A stretch of 64,000 nucleotides of DNA from Dipteris shenzhenensis. Lineage: Eukaryota; Polypodiophyta; Polypodiopsida; Gleicheniales. The DNA is taken from assembly GCA_047967505.1 (NCBI GenBank), contig CM106539.1; one strand, given 5' to 3'. The translations under genes were made by a program, and so were the position numbers. Shown here one piece after another: positions 23,901-38,900 of the stretch (the stretch's first letter is position 1; each line of letters opens with the position of its first letter). A model generated the notes under the pieces. The model was not told where the DNA came from. It did no database searches and saw only the letters and a list, made by a program, of their open reading frames with translations.

Positions 23901-26900
23901 ATATATTTGCTCAAGTGTGAGACAGCATATTGTAGATCAAACAAACAACCAACTTCCTATTGATAAAGAGTGACATCACATGTACCGCTGCCATCCTCAG
24001 AAGAGAAGTGAAAACCAGGCTCTAATGGTGTGTATATTGGCTTGCAATCCTCAAACTGAAAATGCTGCAAAAGCTGTCCAATGTACTTGGATTGTGGCAT
24101 CAAAATGCCCCCCTCACTGCTAGCAAATTGGATCCTCAGATAGTAGTGCAAGCTTAAATCCTGCAATTTGTTGAGCATGTGTCCCAGTCACAAGCATGTC
24201 ATCCACATAAATGACTAAAATCAGCAAATCTGTCCCACGCTTGCGGATGTAAAGAGTAGCCTTTGTAGGGCTGTTTTGAAAGCCAAGTGTGAGCAAATGA
24301 GTATGATTCCTGGAATACCAAGCCTGAGGTGCCTGCTTCAATCCATAAAGGGTTTCTTCAAGCGGCATACCTTGCTTTCAGAACCTTCAACCTCAAAGCC
24401 AGGAAGATGGGAAGCATAGACCTCTTTCTGCAAATGCCCATGAAGGAAAGTTGTTTTGATATCAAGCTGATGTACCTCCCAATGAAAGTGGGCAGCAAAG
24501 GCAATAACAATGCGAATAGTAGTGATCCTGGAAGTGGGAGCAAAAGTCTCCTCAAAATCAATGCCTTGGTGTTGAGCATAGCCCTCAGCAACAAGACGGG
24601 CTTTGTAACAGTCCACTAAAGCATCAGCTTTCCGTTTAATTTTTATAAACCCACTTAGGTCCAATGGCATTCTTGCCAAGAAGCAAATCACACAACTCCC
24701 ACGTGTTATTATGATGGATAGAATCCAATTCAGCTTTCATAGCCTTCAACCAACAATCCTTCTGAAAGGCATCTTGATGACATAAAGGCTCTTCATTGCA
24801 TGATGTAGCAACCAAAGCATAAGCAAAAAAACTAGCATACTCTTTCCGGACAGCTGCTCTGGTACAGGCTGGCAAAGGAGTATCTTGTTTGATGTCTTTT
24901 AATGTGTCAAGGAGCCAATGGGGGACGTTTTTAGGCTTCGAGATTTCAGCTTTTTCTTGGTCAAGAGCCCTGTGCAAATGGTCCCAATCAATGAGAGGCA
25001 TATCAGGCGGAATATCTGGCTGCACATGTGGCTGTAAATGACCAACAAATGGAGGAGGTACAACCTCAGATGGAACATCATCCTAAGCATCGGATGGAAA
25101 CAAAGGCATCAAGCTGTCAAAGATATCTGGGGCATCAACAATGGGCTGTTTTTGACAGTCTAGCAAAGGCATAGTGGTAGATTCATCAAACACAACATCC
25201 CGACTGACAAAACACTTGCCCATGTGGGGCTGATAGAGCTTATAGCCCTCGCTCTCTGAATTATACCCAATAAAAATGCACTTGACAGCTTTATCATCCA
25301 ACTTGGTGCGTGTCTATGAAGGCACATGAGCATAGGCCAAGCATCCAAAAGTCCTCATGTGAGAAATGTGAGGCTTACGACTTGTCCAAGCCTCATAAAG
25401 TGTGATAGTCTGCAATGCCTTTGTGGGACATCTGTTCAAAATGTAATTTTGGGTGGCTGGAAATGGCTAGAGGGTGAATCCCTGACCTGCTGTGATACGA
25501 CTGTTGGCTATGGCAAGCAATAGAAGCTCAAAAATGGAGGTGAGAAGGAGAAAAACGAGATGGTGTATTGAAAATGGTGCAACAACAAGTGGAGGCTCAA
25601 GAGTGAGCCAATATGAAAAAACCCTAGGGCTAAATGCCCTAATTGGACTAAGTGTCCTCACTGACCTAGGTGGTACATGTACTAACTGTACCAATAGTTC
25701 TAACTGACTATAACTAGGCCTACAAGGCACATACCAAGGAATAAGTGGCACCTATGGATAGCCCATAGAATGGCCTACAAGGAGTGGGACATGCTTCTGT
25801 TTTTCTTTTCTAGCTTTCTCCTCTAATTTCGAGGTGCACTCGCCTTATTTTGTGGGAGCTTCTTAGGCAAGACACTGCTGTTTTAAAAAAAAGATGTTCA
25901 TTGTCTCGAGACTCGAGTCTCGAGTGCTCATTCCCCTCCCATGTTGTCTCATCTCCAAGGAGAGCCAAGAATTATGGTTGTGAGGACTCACTATGGCTCA
26001 ATCGTCCAAGTCCAAGGAAAGAGGGGATTCACAATCGAAGTAGTGGTTGGAGGTGGATTGTGTGGGCAACTACAGCTCCTCTGAGGGAGTACGCAAGTGG
26101 AAGTGCTGTTAGGAAAGGTATGGTGTTCCAGGGTGTGAGCGCCTTTTTTGGCTGCGAAGAAGTTAGGAGTGACTTTTTGCACTCGTGTTCGTGAGTTTGA
26201 GAAGGTTCAATTAGAGGCCTTGCAGCTTCTCTTGATGCATCTAAACATCCACAACCTAGAACACTTGATTCTAGAGCACAATCTGGTCTGGATATGGGCT
26301 AGCATGGATCAGATTCTTGTACCATTTGAGGTCTATTTGCTAGTGGTGCATCTTCTGCGATCCCTACATGGGTCAGCCTCCTCTCATGATGGATCACCGC
26401 AGCAGTAAGAAAGAAAAGTGAGGATGCAGCCCAATTTGCAAGTAACATGGCACCCAGGCAGGAAGATGCAAGTAGATGAATCTGTGGGTCGTTTTTAAAT
26501 AGTTGTGAGATTGCATTGAATGCAGCACGATCTCCATGTTTTGCAGACATGGTAAGGGGAGAGAGCAAATTTCGGCCCCTCTTACACTCCTCCAACGTAT
26601 GAGGCCTTGCGTAAGAAGATTTTGGGAAGTGAGAAAGAGTGTTAAAAAGGCCATGAAACTATTCAAGGATGAGTGGCCTCAATATGGTGTCAGACTCATT
26701 AGTGATCGTTGGAGTGATACCAGGAGAAGGTCTATTCTAGGCACACTTGCATATTGCAGGGGCAAGCCTTGCTTTTTGGAGATACTTGATAATCCTCAGG
26801 GTGGCAAGACTGCAGAACAGTTGGCAAATTTGTGGAGTTAATGCATGGAAAAGGTTGGGGCTGAAAGTGTTATACAGTTTGTTGCTGATGTTGAGCCTGC

Positions 26901-29900
26901 AATCAGGGCGTCAGACAGGTTGTTTGAAGAAAGATACCCGCATATTTGTGTTTCTGCTTGCATGGCCCATTTGTTTTAATATTGAAGAGCATAGGCAGCC
27001 TTGCTTGGGTGTATCCTACCATAAAGAGGTGCAAAAATGTGGTGAAGTTTATCACTTCATTCTTACTGTTTTTCACACCTACAATGTAAATGACTCATTG
27101 AAATATTTGGATACACGTTTTGCATAAACTTTATCATGTTGCAGCGTCTTGATAAGGTTAAGGATGCCTTGGGATAGCTTGTGGTGTCTCATTAATGGAA
27201 TGAATGGGGTGAGTCATACTCACCAAATGGATTGGAATGCAGGACATGTTTGTCGGATGCCTTTTGGAGAGATGTTGAGCATGTTTTACAAATTATGGGT
27301 CCTGCAATCAAGTTGATGAGACTGTTTGATTGCATTGGCAAGGTTTATGGGGGATGGATAAAATGATTGAGAATATCTGTTGGTGTCGGACCCTGATATG
27401 CAGAGATTCGTGACATGGCAGTGTGGCGCTGGAATTCTTACTACTCACCCTTGCATGCAGCTGCATATGTTTTGGACCCTGAGTTTCAAGGGTGTGGTCA
27501 AGAACAAGACCATGAGGTGGTGCGAGGGTGCCAGATTACATTAAAGCATTTAATTCTAGATGTAGATGTCCGTCGACTCGTGAAGGACCGGCTATCGTTT
27601 TACAGAAAAAAGTATGGAGTTTTTGGATATGATGATGCCCAGAGAGGCAGATTCAAAGTGGGATCTGCCCTGTGGTGGGAGGATTATGCAGGTACTCCTG
27701 AGCTGCGGTCCTTGGCCATCCGGATTTTGAGCTAAGGGGCTAGTTCTTCTCCTTGTGAGCGCCTATGGAGCAACTTTGCTCACCTTGCAGGAAAGAAGAA
27801 GTTTGGTGTTCAAAAAATTGACGACCTTGTATATTTGAATCCAAATTCTATATAAACAACCGGCCTCTCTGTAGGTTTTCACTTGGTAGTGTACCAAAAC
27901 TGTGTCAAATTTTTTTGTGAATTCTCAAAGCCTCTAGAAGCCCTCGACTCACACATACTCTCGTTCCTACTTCATGTCCGCCACGTCCTTGCTATCTCTA
28001 CCATATGCCTACTTGCTCCCTTCCTCCCTCTATCTCACATGCATATCACCTTCTCCCTTATCCTTCTTCAGTTCTTTCCCATCTCCTTCCACCTCCTCTT
28101 TCTCCAATAGCCCTCCTCTCTCTTGCTCTTCCTCTCCTTTGCTTCCCTTGCTTCACATGTCCCTTTTCCTAATCGCTAGCTTCTCCCTCTTTACCTTGCT
28201 TTCACATATCACTGGCATGGTTTCCACATAGCGCATCTCATTGCAACCTTACCCTATAGTCTCACCTTTCCTCCTCCTAATACTCAGCGAATTCATGAGC
28301 AAGCACTGATGAATTTTGTGTTAGATTTCATCTTCTTTTGAGAAGGTTTCTACGCAATCTAAAAACACTTGTATCAAGGGCTATAGAACACAAAGTTGTA
28401 GAGGACATTTTGAATTACAAATTTGCTTTAATAGCAACTCAATCCAAGTTCTCCTTGAAATGATACGGGCTTCACATAGCTTTCAAATTTCTTGTCTTCG
28501 AGTTTGCTTTGAATTTTGTGGTTGCTTCACAAGATGAATACCAAGTATCTCGTGAAGAGTACATTGGATGGGATCATGATGAGGATGATCCATAATCTTC
28601 GGCAGGTCCATTGCAACTGGAACATTCACATGGGGATGACTTCAATCAGGATGACCATGATGCGACGACTCTCCAGAGTCCATAGTGAACAGTGAACACT
28701 GCTTATTTGTGGCATCATGCATCTACTATCTAGTCACCTTTCTGTTTGAGACTTGAGTTTTTTACTGTTCAGCCTTGGTCCTTGAGGCTATGACATATGT
28801 ATGCCATTTACAGATTGGCAATTTTTCTTTCATCCTTCTATACTCTAGTCACCTTTGTATTTGAGACCTGCCCTTGAGGCTATGACATATGTATGCCACT
28901 TCTAGATTGGCAATTTTGCTTGCAGCTTCTTATAGTCGTCACCTTTGTATTTCAGGGTTTTCAGCCTTGGCCCTCAAGGCTATGACATATGTGCCATTTA
29001 TATATTGACAATTTTGCTTGCAGCTCTATATATTCAACTCTCGAGTCTCATGTGATTTGAATTTTGTACAATGTGTGCCCATAGTGGCATTGCCCTTGTA
29101 CTATCTTGAATCTAGATTGACTAGTCACTTTGTTGAAACTGAAAATCATGTTTCTTGAAAGCATATTGATATGGGAAAGTAATGTATATGCTGAAGAGGC
29201 GTTTCCTGGACATTCCCATTCCCGGATTCTGTCGTGTTCCCGTTCCCGGGAGGTTGACGTTTGCGAAACGTTCCCATTCCCTGGCTACTATGGCTGAGAG
29301 GGGCGAGTAAGGTTTAGAGGAGGGCGGGATAGAGAGGGGCTGGTGGAGAGGGGCCTGGTGATGGGAAGGAGAGTGACAGGGTTGGCTCTAGGGTGTTGGG
29401 CAGCTCAAGGGCAGCAGGAGTCACTCTTCTCTTTGGCTGAAGGGCCTTATGAGTGGTGACATGACATGAAAGACTGAGTTTGTGATTGTTTTTATTAATT
29501 TTATAGAAATGGAAAACTGTGGGATCTTATTTTAAGTAGAGTTTGGCCAAACATCTCTATAAACCCTGAAAGAAGTTTTCTTAAGGATAGAATAAAGTTG
29601 TTTTTGCTTAACACCACTTCCCATCTCTATCCTGCATCTGTTGCAGCTATCCCTTAATGTTAATGTGCTGTGTTGTAAAAAAAATGTCAGCATCTGTTAT
29701 TGCCTTTTTTGAAGTTCCAGTTATAGTTGCTACAATTATTTATTGGTTGAACTTGGAAGGCATGTAGGTGTAGGCTATTTAGCTCTCTCTTCTGTGCATT
29801 AGTTAGTCTGGTTTTCCAGGCCTCATCTTTCCATTTTGGTTGTACTCCAATTAGTTTCTAGTCATTTTTTTGCCTCTTTGTATCGCTTTACATTGCAACT

Positions 29901-32900
29901 GGCTGGACATTACTTCCCTGAGCATCGTTTTAGTATTCCTACATCAATAGTGAATGGAGACAAACTCAGCCTGCATGCAACTTCTGTTAGCTCTGTGTTT
30001 CTCTCACCTTCTTACTCTGGCCGTCTGTACATACTTCTCGCTTATATTGACTTCATACCCCTTTTAGAGGATCGTGCTGTCCTTGTCACCCGCTCACTAC
30101 ATAAGGCTGCCATTCACGCTTTCCCCCACACCACCCGCCCACCATCCCCTGAAACCGTACCGTGTAATAGTTGGTACGATGATGAGTGTGAGGCTTTACG
30201 CCGTCAACTCTGATTCGAAACCAAAAACAGTCTTCCGAGCGCACCAAATACGCTACGTGAATACCGTAGACTGGTACGGAGGAAGAAACTAGACTTCGTT
30301 CGTTGGAACGAGGAGGAGCTACTGAACATTTTGTTTAGTAACAACTCTAAGGACTTCTAGCGGAGATTTCTAGAAGGACGGTCCCCTCCGTCACTCACTG
30401 ACACTCAGATCTGGTTTGATTATGCATGCACACTTTATGACATCCCAAATTAGCCAGTCCCTAACCTCTCACACATGCCTTGTCCCGCCCTCTTTACTAG
30501 AGGAGGGGTAAAGGATGCCGTAATGAAACTTCATAATGGCCGAGCGAAGGATCATGAGGGGCTATGCACTGAGTTCATTGCATATGGGATTAACCTCCTA
30601 GCCCCGATCTTAGCAAAGCTTTTTAATGAAGCTGTTTGTTTGGGATTTCCACACACTTGGACCATTAACACTATCTCACCCATCCACAAGGCAGGGGATC
30701 CCATGAGTTTGGAGAACTACAGGACCATTATGATTGGACATGTCATGTCCAAGATTTATACATCAGTACTTGACTCTGAGGTTAGCAGACTTGCAGAGTG
30801 TCGAGGACTTAGAGCAGCAGGACAGGCTGAATTCTGGCGTGATCATGGAACCATGGACCACATTCTCAAACTCAGATATATCATCGAGGAGGCGAGGTCA
30901 CGGAAGCAGAGGGTTTATTGTTGCTTTGTGGATTTTCGCAAGGCATTTGACATGGTTTCGAGAGCCTGCCTCATACGGCGCCTACAGGACTTGGGTTATG
31001 ACCAGGAGATCATTTGGGCTGTCATTGCACTTTACGAGATAGTTTCTGGAAGAGTTCGGGCAAGATCCGGGTAGACAGGCGAGATCATGAGCACCATCGG
31101 GGTCAAACAAGGGTGTCCTTTGTCGCGTACCTTGTTTGGCCTCTACATTGACGAGTTTGAGATAGTGATGCAGACACATGGGGGTGTAGGTTGCTCTCTT
31201 GCGGGCATGCTGATCCAGATTTTGCTCTATGTAGATGACGTGGCTCTCTTGTCTTCCTCAGTAGAGAGGCTTCAGAGACACCTAGACACACTACAGTCCT
31301 TTTGTGAGTCTCATGATTTGAAGGTCAACTTGGGTAAAACCAAGGTCATGATCTTCAATACATCTCGAGCCATCATGCGTCAAGAGCAGTTCACATTTGC
31401 GGGGTCATCTGTTGAGATAGTTTCACCATATACTTATCTTGGGGTTATCTTCTCCGGACCCAGCTTCACTATGAGACCCGCGATGTAGGCACGCTTGAGT
31501 AGAGGGTATGCTTCATTGGCCAGACTAGAGAGGCAGTGCTTCCGCTCGCACTTTTAGGATCCACGCACCAAGGGGTTGCTTTTTGACTCCCTGGCTCGCC
31601 CAGCGGGGGTGTACGGCAGCCCTTGTTGGGAGCCAGACTTGTCGGATACAGAGTGGGCCCATGTGGAGCGGCTACAGGTTCTCATGTTATCACGGATGAT
31701 TCGTGGTGAGTCATCCGTTCCTCACCAGATCATTCAGGCTGAGTTTGGGTCACCCCCTTTACAGCTAGATGCTGTAATTCAGGTCATCACATATCTGTAC
31801 CGAGTTAGGGAATATGGGGATTATACCTCGGGGCATAGCAGGCTACCATGGGTAGCTCTATCCTCTTCTATGGCACTTGTAGCAGGAGGAGACCAGAGGT
31901 GCTGGTATGCATGTACAGAGAGATGGTTTGAGCGATTGGGGCTCCACATGGATAGACTACCTCCCTTCCAGTACAACATGGATGCTCCGTTTTCTCCCCT
32001 CTTATCACACGAGGTCAGCCAGGTTATCCGTGAGGATCTACTACAGCTACACATATTTTAGACCTGGTTGGGACCGAGTGAACTCCCAGTGAAGCTTAGC
32101 TTCAACAGAGATCACTTCTTACATATCACAGCAGAGGGTTTCATTGACCCAGCAAGATACACACAGATTCACCTACCCCCCTCGCTGAGGATCTCTCTTG
32201 GATAGTTTCGGGTCTCTTCACATAGACTTCGCATCGAGAGCGGCAGAGCAGAGCGACTACCCAAGGAGAGGCGCATATGCACACTATGTGACATGCAGGA
32301 GGTTGAGACAGAGGAACATTTCATCTTCAGGTGTCCTGTGTACTATTAGATCCGAGGGTGTTTCCACTGCCTCTTCAGAGGTAGTTATGGGATTTTGGCA
32401 TGTTTCCTCTCCTACCTAGACCAGCGGTGTTTGGCAGGTTTCATTCATGAGGCACTTAGACACCATGAGAGGATACTTTGAGCACAGAGACAGGAGCAGA
32501 CTTCTTCCTCAGCTGATCCGTCTCAGAGCTCTATCACGGAGTTCTTTCAGCTAGATCACATGGACCCCCACGAGACGAGGCCTCAACATGACCGTGACCC
32601 GAAGCCTGTGACCCGATAGCTCAGACAGAGGGTCGACACACAAATCACACTTGGGGACATCCCCTCCTTCTTTAGAGTCGGAGCCCGACCGACGGGGGTC
32701 ACAGTAGCCCTGGTCAGACGTAGAGCTATGACCAGGAGACTGCCAGGACCGAACCTCTGAGTGGCCAACAACACTCTATTGCTGACTTCATGCCTCCACC
32801 GCCTCATCCATCCTGATATCTTGCTGCTGCTGCTGATGATGATGATATTGATGACGATGTTGAGACTGATATATAGTCGACCATCGACATGACTATGTTG

Positions 32901-35900
32901 TACTTAGGACTTAGTACTGCCATTCTGCATTTTTGCATTTTGCATCGGTATGGATGCTCGTTTAGTAGCTCCCCTACCACAGCTTGTTGTATCAAGATTT
33001 TCACAGTCTCATAGACCCATCGGTCTTTTGAAGACTTTAATAAACTTTCTTTCTTTCTTTCTTTCTGTAAGAATTAGCTCATATACATAGTAAGGGCTTT
33101 CTTTTGAAGTATCTCATGACTTTTGGATTGCAACTCTTTAGGCTTTTCACACACTGTACCACACAGATAGCAATGTTCTCTTGGGGGCTCCTACAGGGAG
33201 TGGAAAGACAATTTCTGCAGAACTTGCGATTCTGCATCTTTTCAATACTCAACCAGAGATGAAGGTATGCTATTTTAAATATATTTATACAAAATAACGA
33301 GGCGATAGTGATATTGGTAGCAATTCGTAAGCAGGTTTTAACAAACCATACCTGGATACAACTGCAGGTGATATATATTGCTCCATTGAAGGCTCTGGTG
33401 AAAGAAAGAATTGAGGACTGGAAAAAAGGCCTCACAAAGCTACTCAACAAACGGATGGTGATTTTGGCTGAATTTTACATGCAACCCATTTGAATTATTT
33501 TTAAGAGTGGCACATGATTGTGCTCCAAATTGTGATACTGTGAGATAGCAAACAATGCCATACAGCTTTGACAGGAATAAGCATGTCACAGGTGGAGCTT
33601 ACAGGAGACTTTACACCTGACTTGAAGGCTTTGCTCTCTGCGGATATCATTGTTTCAACACCAGAGAAATGGGATGGCATAAGTCGAAATTGGAACAGTC
33701 GTAGTTACGTTACAAAGGTTTGCAGCCTGCTTATGGTGGTTGCTGCTGTTTTGTAAGCTGAATTCAAATTCCTTTTGTATTTTTGTTCCTGAAGTACGTC
33801 TAAAGTGTGACTGTCTCGTGGAGCAGGTGGGCTTAATGATAATAGATGAGATTCATCTTCTTGGAGGAGATCGTGGACCTATCCTTGAGGCATGATTCAG
33901 AATATTACAATGGCCAGACTTTAGCATGCTGTTGGGAAAGTTTACTTGAATCCTTTACTCTAAAGTGGTATGGATAAGACTGATGCTTCAAAGGATGTCC
34001 TATGTGCAGGTGATTGTATCAAGAATGAGGTATATATCTTCACAAACAGCAAATCCGATTCGGTTTGTCGGGCTGTCAACAGCACTTGCAAATGCTCGGC
34101 AAGAATCAGTTGTCCTTTTCTCAGCATAAATTGCTAATTATGTCCTCGTTTTCTCTCTGTAATTTATTTGAATGATCGGCTGACATAAACGGGATGTACA
34201 AAAGATGACATTGGTCATTCAAATGAAGAACTTTGTGCTAATACTCTGATTTTGAGCTCAGTGACCTTGCAAATTGGCTTGGGATCAGTGACGTGGGGCT
34301 TTTCAATTTTAAACCGAGTGTCCGGCCCGTTCCTCTTGAGGTCCATATTCAGGTTAGGCACAGCTGTAGGTTGGAGAATTATGCTCAATAACCATTATTT
34401 TAACCCCCCAAAAAAATTATGTGTAAAAAATTCTTGTTCAGTTTTTGAGTTGAAGTGGATTGTTACTGTCATCTGAAGAGTTGTAGGCCTGCTATCACAC
34501 GTTACAGCTGAATCAGAATAATAGATAAGCCATAAAACATGTAGAATGTTTCTAATTTCTGGGACGGTTAATAAAGAAATACAACCCCTCATTGAAGGAA
34601 ATTAATCCTTTTGAACCTAAATGACTCACATGCAGGAATAGGCTTAGCCTAGCATTGGCAGTGCTTGACATGCGAGCTCGAAGCTATCAAGAAAGTGTAA
34701 AAAAGCAAGTCATTCGGCTTGCTCTGACTCAAGTTTTGAAACTACATGTGTGTAAAACCTTTGAAGTTCCTAGCTGAGGCCCAGCTTCTCTTCTATTTCT
34801 TTTCCAGCTCACCTTCTTTCCTTCTACATCGATGAGCTTGGGACATTCATCAAGACACTAGGAACTGCAGGCTCATCTCTAGTTGGCTCTTTGGTTCAGA
34901 TTCTCCTCTACGCAGACGATGTCGTCTTATCTCCTCTTTAGCTGAGGGTCTCCAGCAACATCTGGATGCACTTCATACCTTTGTGAGACAGATGATTTGA
35001 AGGTCAATCTTGGTAAACCCAGGTCATCAACTTCAACACATCCAGGGCAGTCATGCATAAAAAGCAGATCACTTTCAACGGGTTGCGAGTAGAGATCGTT
35101 GAGTATTATACATATCTGGTAGTGATCTTCTCCAGCCTGATCTTCACAATGAGACCAGCTATGCAAGCCCAATCGAGAAGGGGTATCACAATGAGACCAG
35201 CTATGCAGGCCCGATCGAGTAGAGATCGCTGAGTCTTATACATATCTGGTAGTGATCTTCTCCAGCCTGATCTTCACAATGAGACCAGCTATGCAGGCCC
35301 GATCCAGAAGGGGTATGTTGCATTTGCCAAGCTTGAGCGCCAGTGCTTTCACTCTCATTTCGAGGACCCCCGGACCAAGTCTCTTCTCTTTGACTCTGTG
35401 GTGTGCCGAGCTAGTGTGTATAGTAAGCCATGCTTTGGACGGTGGACCTGACCTATTAGAGGTGGATTGGGCTCAAGTGGAGAGGCTCCAAGCTCTATTG
35501 CTTGCACTAATGATTTACTAAAAGTCGTCGGGCCCACACCATATCATCTTGGCTGAGTTCGGAGTGGCCCCATTTCAACTAACAACATTCTAGGTGATCA
35601 CAAACCTCCATTGAGTCAAGGATTTCGGTTCCACGATGTTAGGATGATGCATGTTACCATGGTGGGCCTTATCCACTCTAGAGCAGCCAAGGGTGATCAT
35701 TGATGTTTGTATGCTTGAACATGCATATGGTTTGAGTCTTAGACTCCACATGGAAAGATAGCTGTTCACTTAGCATGAGGGAAAGCATGTCATTTGGAAA
35801 GATCTTGCACAGTTACACATATAGAACTTGTTTCATCGACCCGCCTGGCGCCCCCTCGCCCCCCCAATTCTATGAGGCCAGACGGGCTGAGGGCATCGGG

Positions 35901-38900
35901 CTGAGGGCATTCCTTGGAAGGGTCGCATTTGTACACTATGGGTTGAGTTCAACTAGGACTTTATTTCCAATGAGATTATCATCATCTCCTAACTTTCTTT
36001 TTAGCCTACTAACATGAAAAACTGGATGTACTCTACATCCCTCAGGTAAGGCTGATTTGTAAGCAAGTTCTCCAGTCCTCTTAAGTATTGTGAATGGTCC
36101 ACAATACCTAGGAGACAACTTCAGACATTTACTTGTCTTTAGAGATTTTGAAGATTCAGGTACCTTAAGATAGACTTTCTCATTTACTTCAAACTCCAAC
36201 TTTCTACGGTGGGGTTTGCATAACTTCGTGCTCTATCTTGAGCTCTTCTTATGCTATCTTTAGCTAACCTAAGCGTTTGATTCATATATTCAAGAAAGTC
36301 TTTGGCTGCTTGAACCTTCTCTTTTTCGAGTCCCACGGTTATTGGGGCTCTTGATTGAAATCCATACATCATTATGGATGGACTAAAACCTATAGCTGAA
36401 TGTTTGGCACTGTTATATGCAAATTCTAATATGGGTAGATACTGTTCCCAATTAGTTTGCGGTTTACTTATATATGTTTGGATCTGATTGACCCTTTCAG
36501 TTTGACCATCACTCTGTGGATGATCTGCGATGCTCATATTCAATGAAGTTTCTAACCTCTTAAACACAGCTCTCCAAAAATGGTTGTTAAATTTGCTATC
36601 CCGGTCACTAAGAATATCGACTGGTAGCCCATACAGTCCATAGATATGCTCCACAAATAGCCTAGCTAATTCTGGAGTTTTAACATCTTCACTGACAGGA
36701 ATAAAATGAGCCATCTCGGTCAACCGATCCATAATTACCCACACTGAGTTGTGCCCCCTCTGTGTCCTAGGTAATCCCACAATGAAATCCATGGAGATAC
36801 TTTCCCATTTGCCAGAAGGAATCTCCAATGGGTGTAGGAGACCTCCTACCTTAAGGCATTCAACCTTATTGACCTGGCATTTTTGGCACTTCAGTACATA
36901 ATCTTGGACGTCCTTACCTATTCTAGACCAAAAGAATTGTCTTTTTAGAAGCACATATGTCTTCTGAATTCCCGGGTGTCCAACACTTGGACTATCATGA
37001 TATTCAAAAAGAATTGTCATTACTCTATCCTTATAGAGCAGGTAGCCATCTTCAATAGTATATTTTTTCCACTTGAGTCCTTTATCACCAACTTGTGGTG
37101 TGTCGCCATTTCCATGCGACTTCTCAGTGAAAGCCTCTCGATTAGTTGGATCCCTATTTCTAATTGCTTTCCATATTTCAAAGAAGTGAGGATCAAACTC
37201 ACATTTTCCCTTTAAAAACTCTAGGAAATCATTCTGGAATGGAGTAAAACTCAATTCATTAACAATTTGCATTTGGCTAAGAGAGTTTGCTACCACATTG
37301 AACTTCCCTTTCCTATATGTCAATCGTATATCAAACTCTTGCATTAACTCAACCCATCTAGCTTTTCTACCTTTAAGCTCTGGCTGATTACAAATCCACT
37401 TAATGCTCTCTTGATCAAAGATGATCTCAAATTTTGCACCATATAAGTAGTGCCTCCACTTTTTTAAAGCATAGACTATAGCATATAGTTCATTTTCATA
37501 TGCCGAGTAATTCCATTGGGCACGATCTAACTTTTTGCTTTCAAAAGTCACTGGTCGATCTTTTTGTATAAATACTGCCCCGACAGCAAAATCACTGGCA
37601 TCCGTCTCAACCACGAATGGTTCATTGGGATCCACTACTTTTAAGACAGGAGTTACCGCTATAGCTACTTTTAATTTTTCAAAACTTCTCTTTTGAGGTT
37701 CATCCCATATGAAGGTGCTTCCCTTCCCCTTAAGCTGGTCTGTCATCGGCACAACAATCCTAGCATAATCCTGGATGAATCTCCTATAGAATCCTAACAA
37801 AACCTAAGAATATATGTAATTGTTCTAGATTTGTAGGATGTGGCCATTCTAATATGGCCCTTACTTTGTCAGGGTCCATATGAATCCCTTCTTGGGATAT
37901 TATATGTCCCAAGTATTTTACTTCTTTTGCAAAGAATTCACATTTGGATTCTTTAGCAAAGATTGAATTATCTCTAAGCAGTTGGAACAAATGTTCCAAA
38001 AAATACTACAGCAAATTTCTCTAGATATGGCCTTAAGATACTATTCATAAGTGTCATAAAAGTTGTAGGGACATTTGTTAATTCAAATGGCATTACTTTA
38101 TATTGATAATGCCCATACCTAGTTCGAAATGATGTCTTAGGGACATCCTCTTCCCTAATTCGTACTTGGTGATATTCTGATCTTAAATCATTTTTAGTAA
38201 AGTATTTTGTCCCTTGCAATTGATCAAAGAGCTCATCAATGTGAGGCATAGGATACTTATTTTTTATGGTGATTTTATTTAGTGCTCGGTAATCCATGCA
38301 TAAACGCATAGTACCATCCTTTTTCTTTACCAGTAAAATTGGTGTAGACCAAGGTGAGCTACTTGGTTGGATTTGGCCCTTCCTAAGGTATCCGTTAATT
38401 GTCTTTCCACCTTACGTTCTCCGTTTGACTAAGCCTATATGGGGGTTTACAAACAGGGGTAGATCCGGGAATTAAATCTATTTTATGATCTACTTCTCTC
38501 TCAGGAGGTAAACCATCAAGTAAATCAGACGGAAAAACATCTTTAAATTCAAACATTAAATCATTGAAAGAAGATTTATACTTTTTAACATTATAAAAAA
38601 TAATATTACTTCTTTCCGATGCAGAAGACATAAAATCACCAATAAAAGTAAGTTCACAGAGATATATCTCGCATTCTTCTTAGTGTAGCAGTTGTTCCAA
38701 TTCCATCGAACAAATAAGAGGAGGGTCAGGTACATCATGTTCTTGTTGAATGTGGAAGACTCTACCCTCTTCTTCAAACATAATGGAGTTATTAAGATAA
38801 CTCCTCTGTAAGCTATGCTCAAGACTATACAACCATTCTCGACCAAGCACTACATCTGTTCGGTCGAGATGCATGATTTGGAAATCCAAGGCATCGTGAT

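Larger units (their letters stand above)
22969..25779 (-). mobile_element. Copia LTR retrotransposon with internal deletion, both LTRs and TSD
   Basis: The 3' LTR is 22969-23225 and the 5' LTR 25502-25779; they match closely except for a 21-bp segment missing from the left one. The 5-bp duplication AGGAG flanks both ends (22964-22968, 25780-25784). A degenerate primer site adjoins the 5' LTR (about 25488-25500), and a purine tract (GGAGGGGGATT in sense) adjoins the 3' LTR. In sense order it carries the integrase C-terminal part (25083-25420), an RT with YVDDM (24120-24691) and RNase H (23455-23721, TDSQSAF). Gag, protease and the integrase core are missing. Stops and frameshifts make it nonautonomous. 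Confidence 0.88.
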
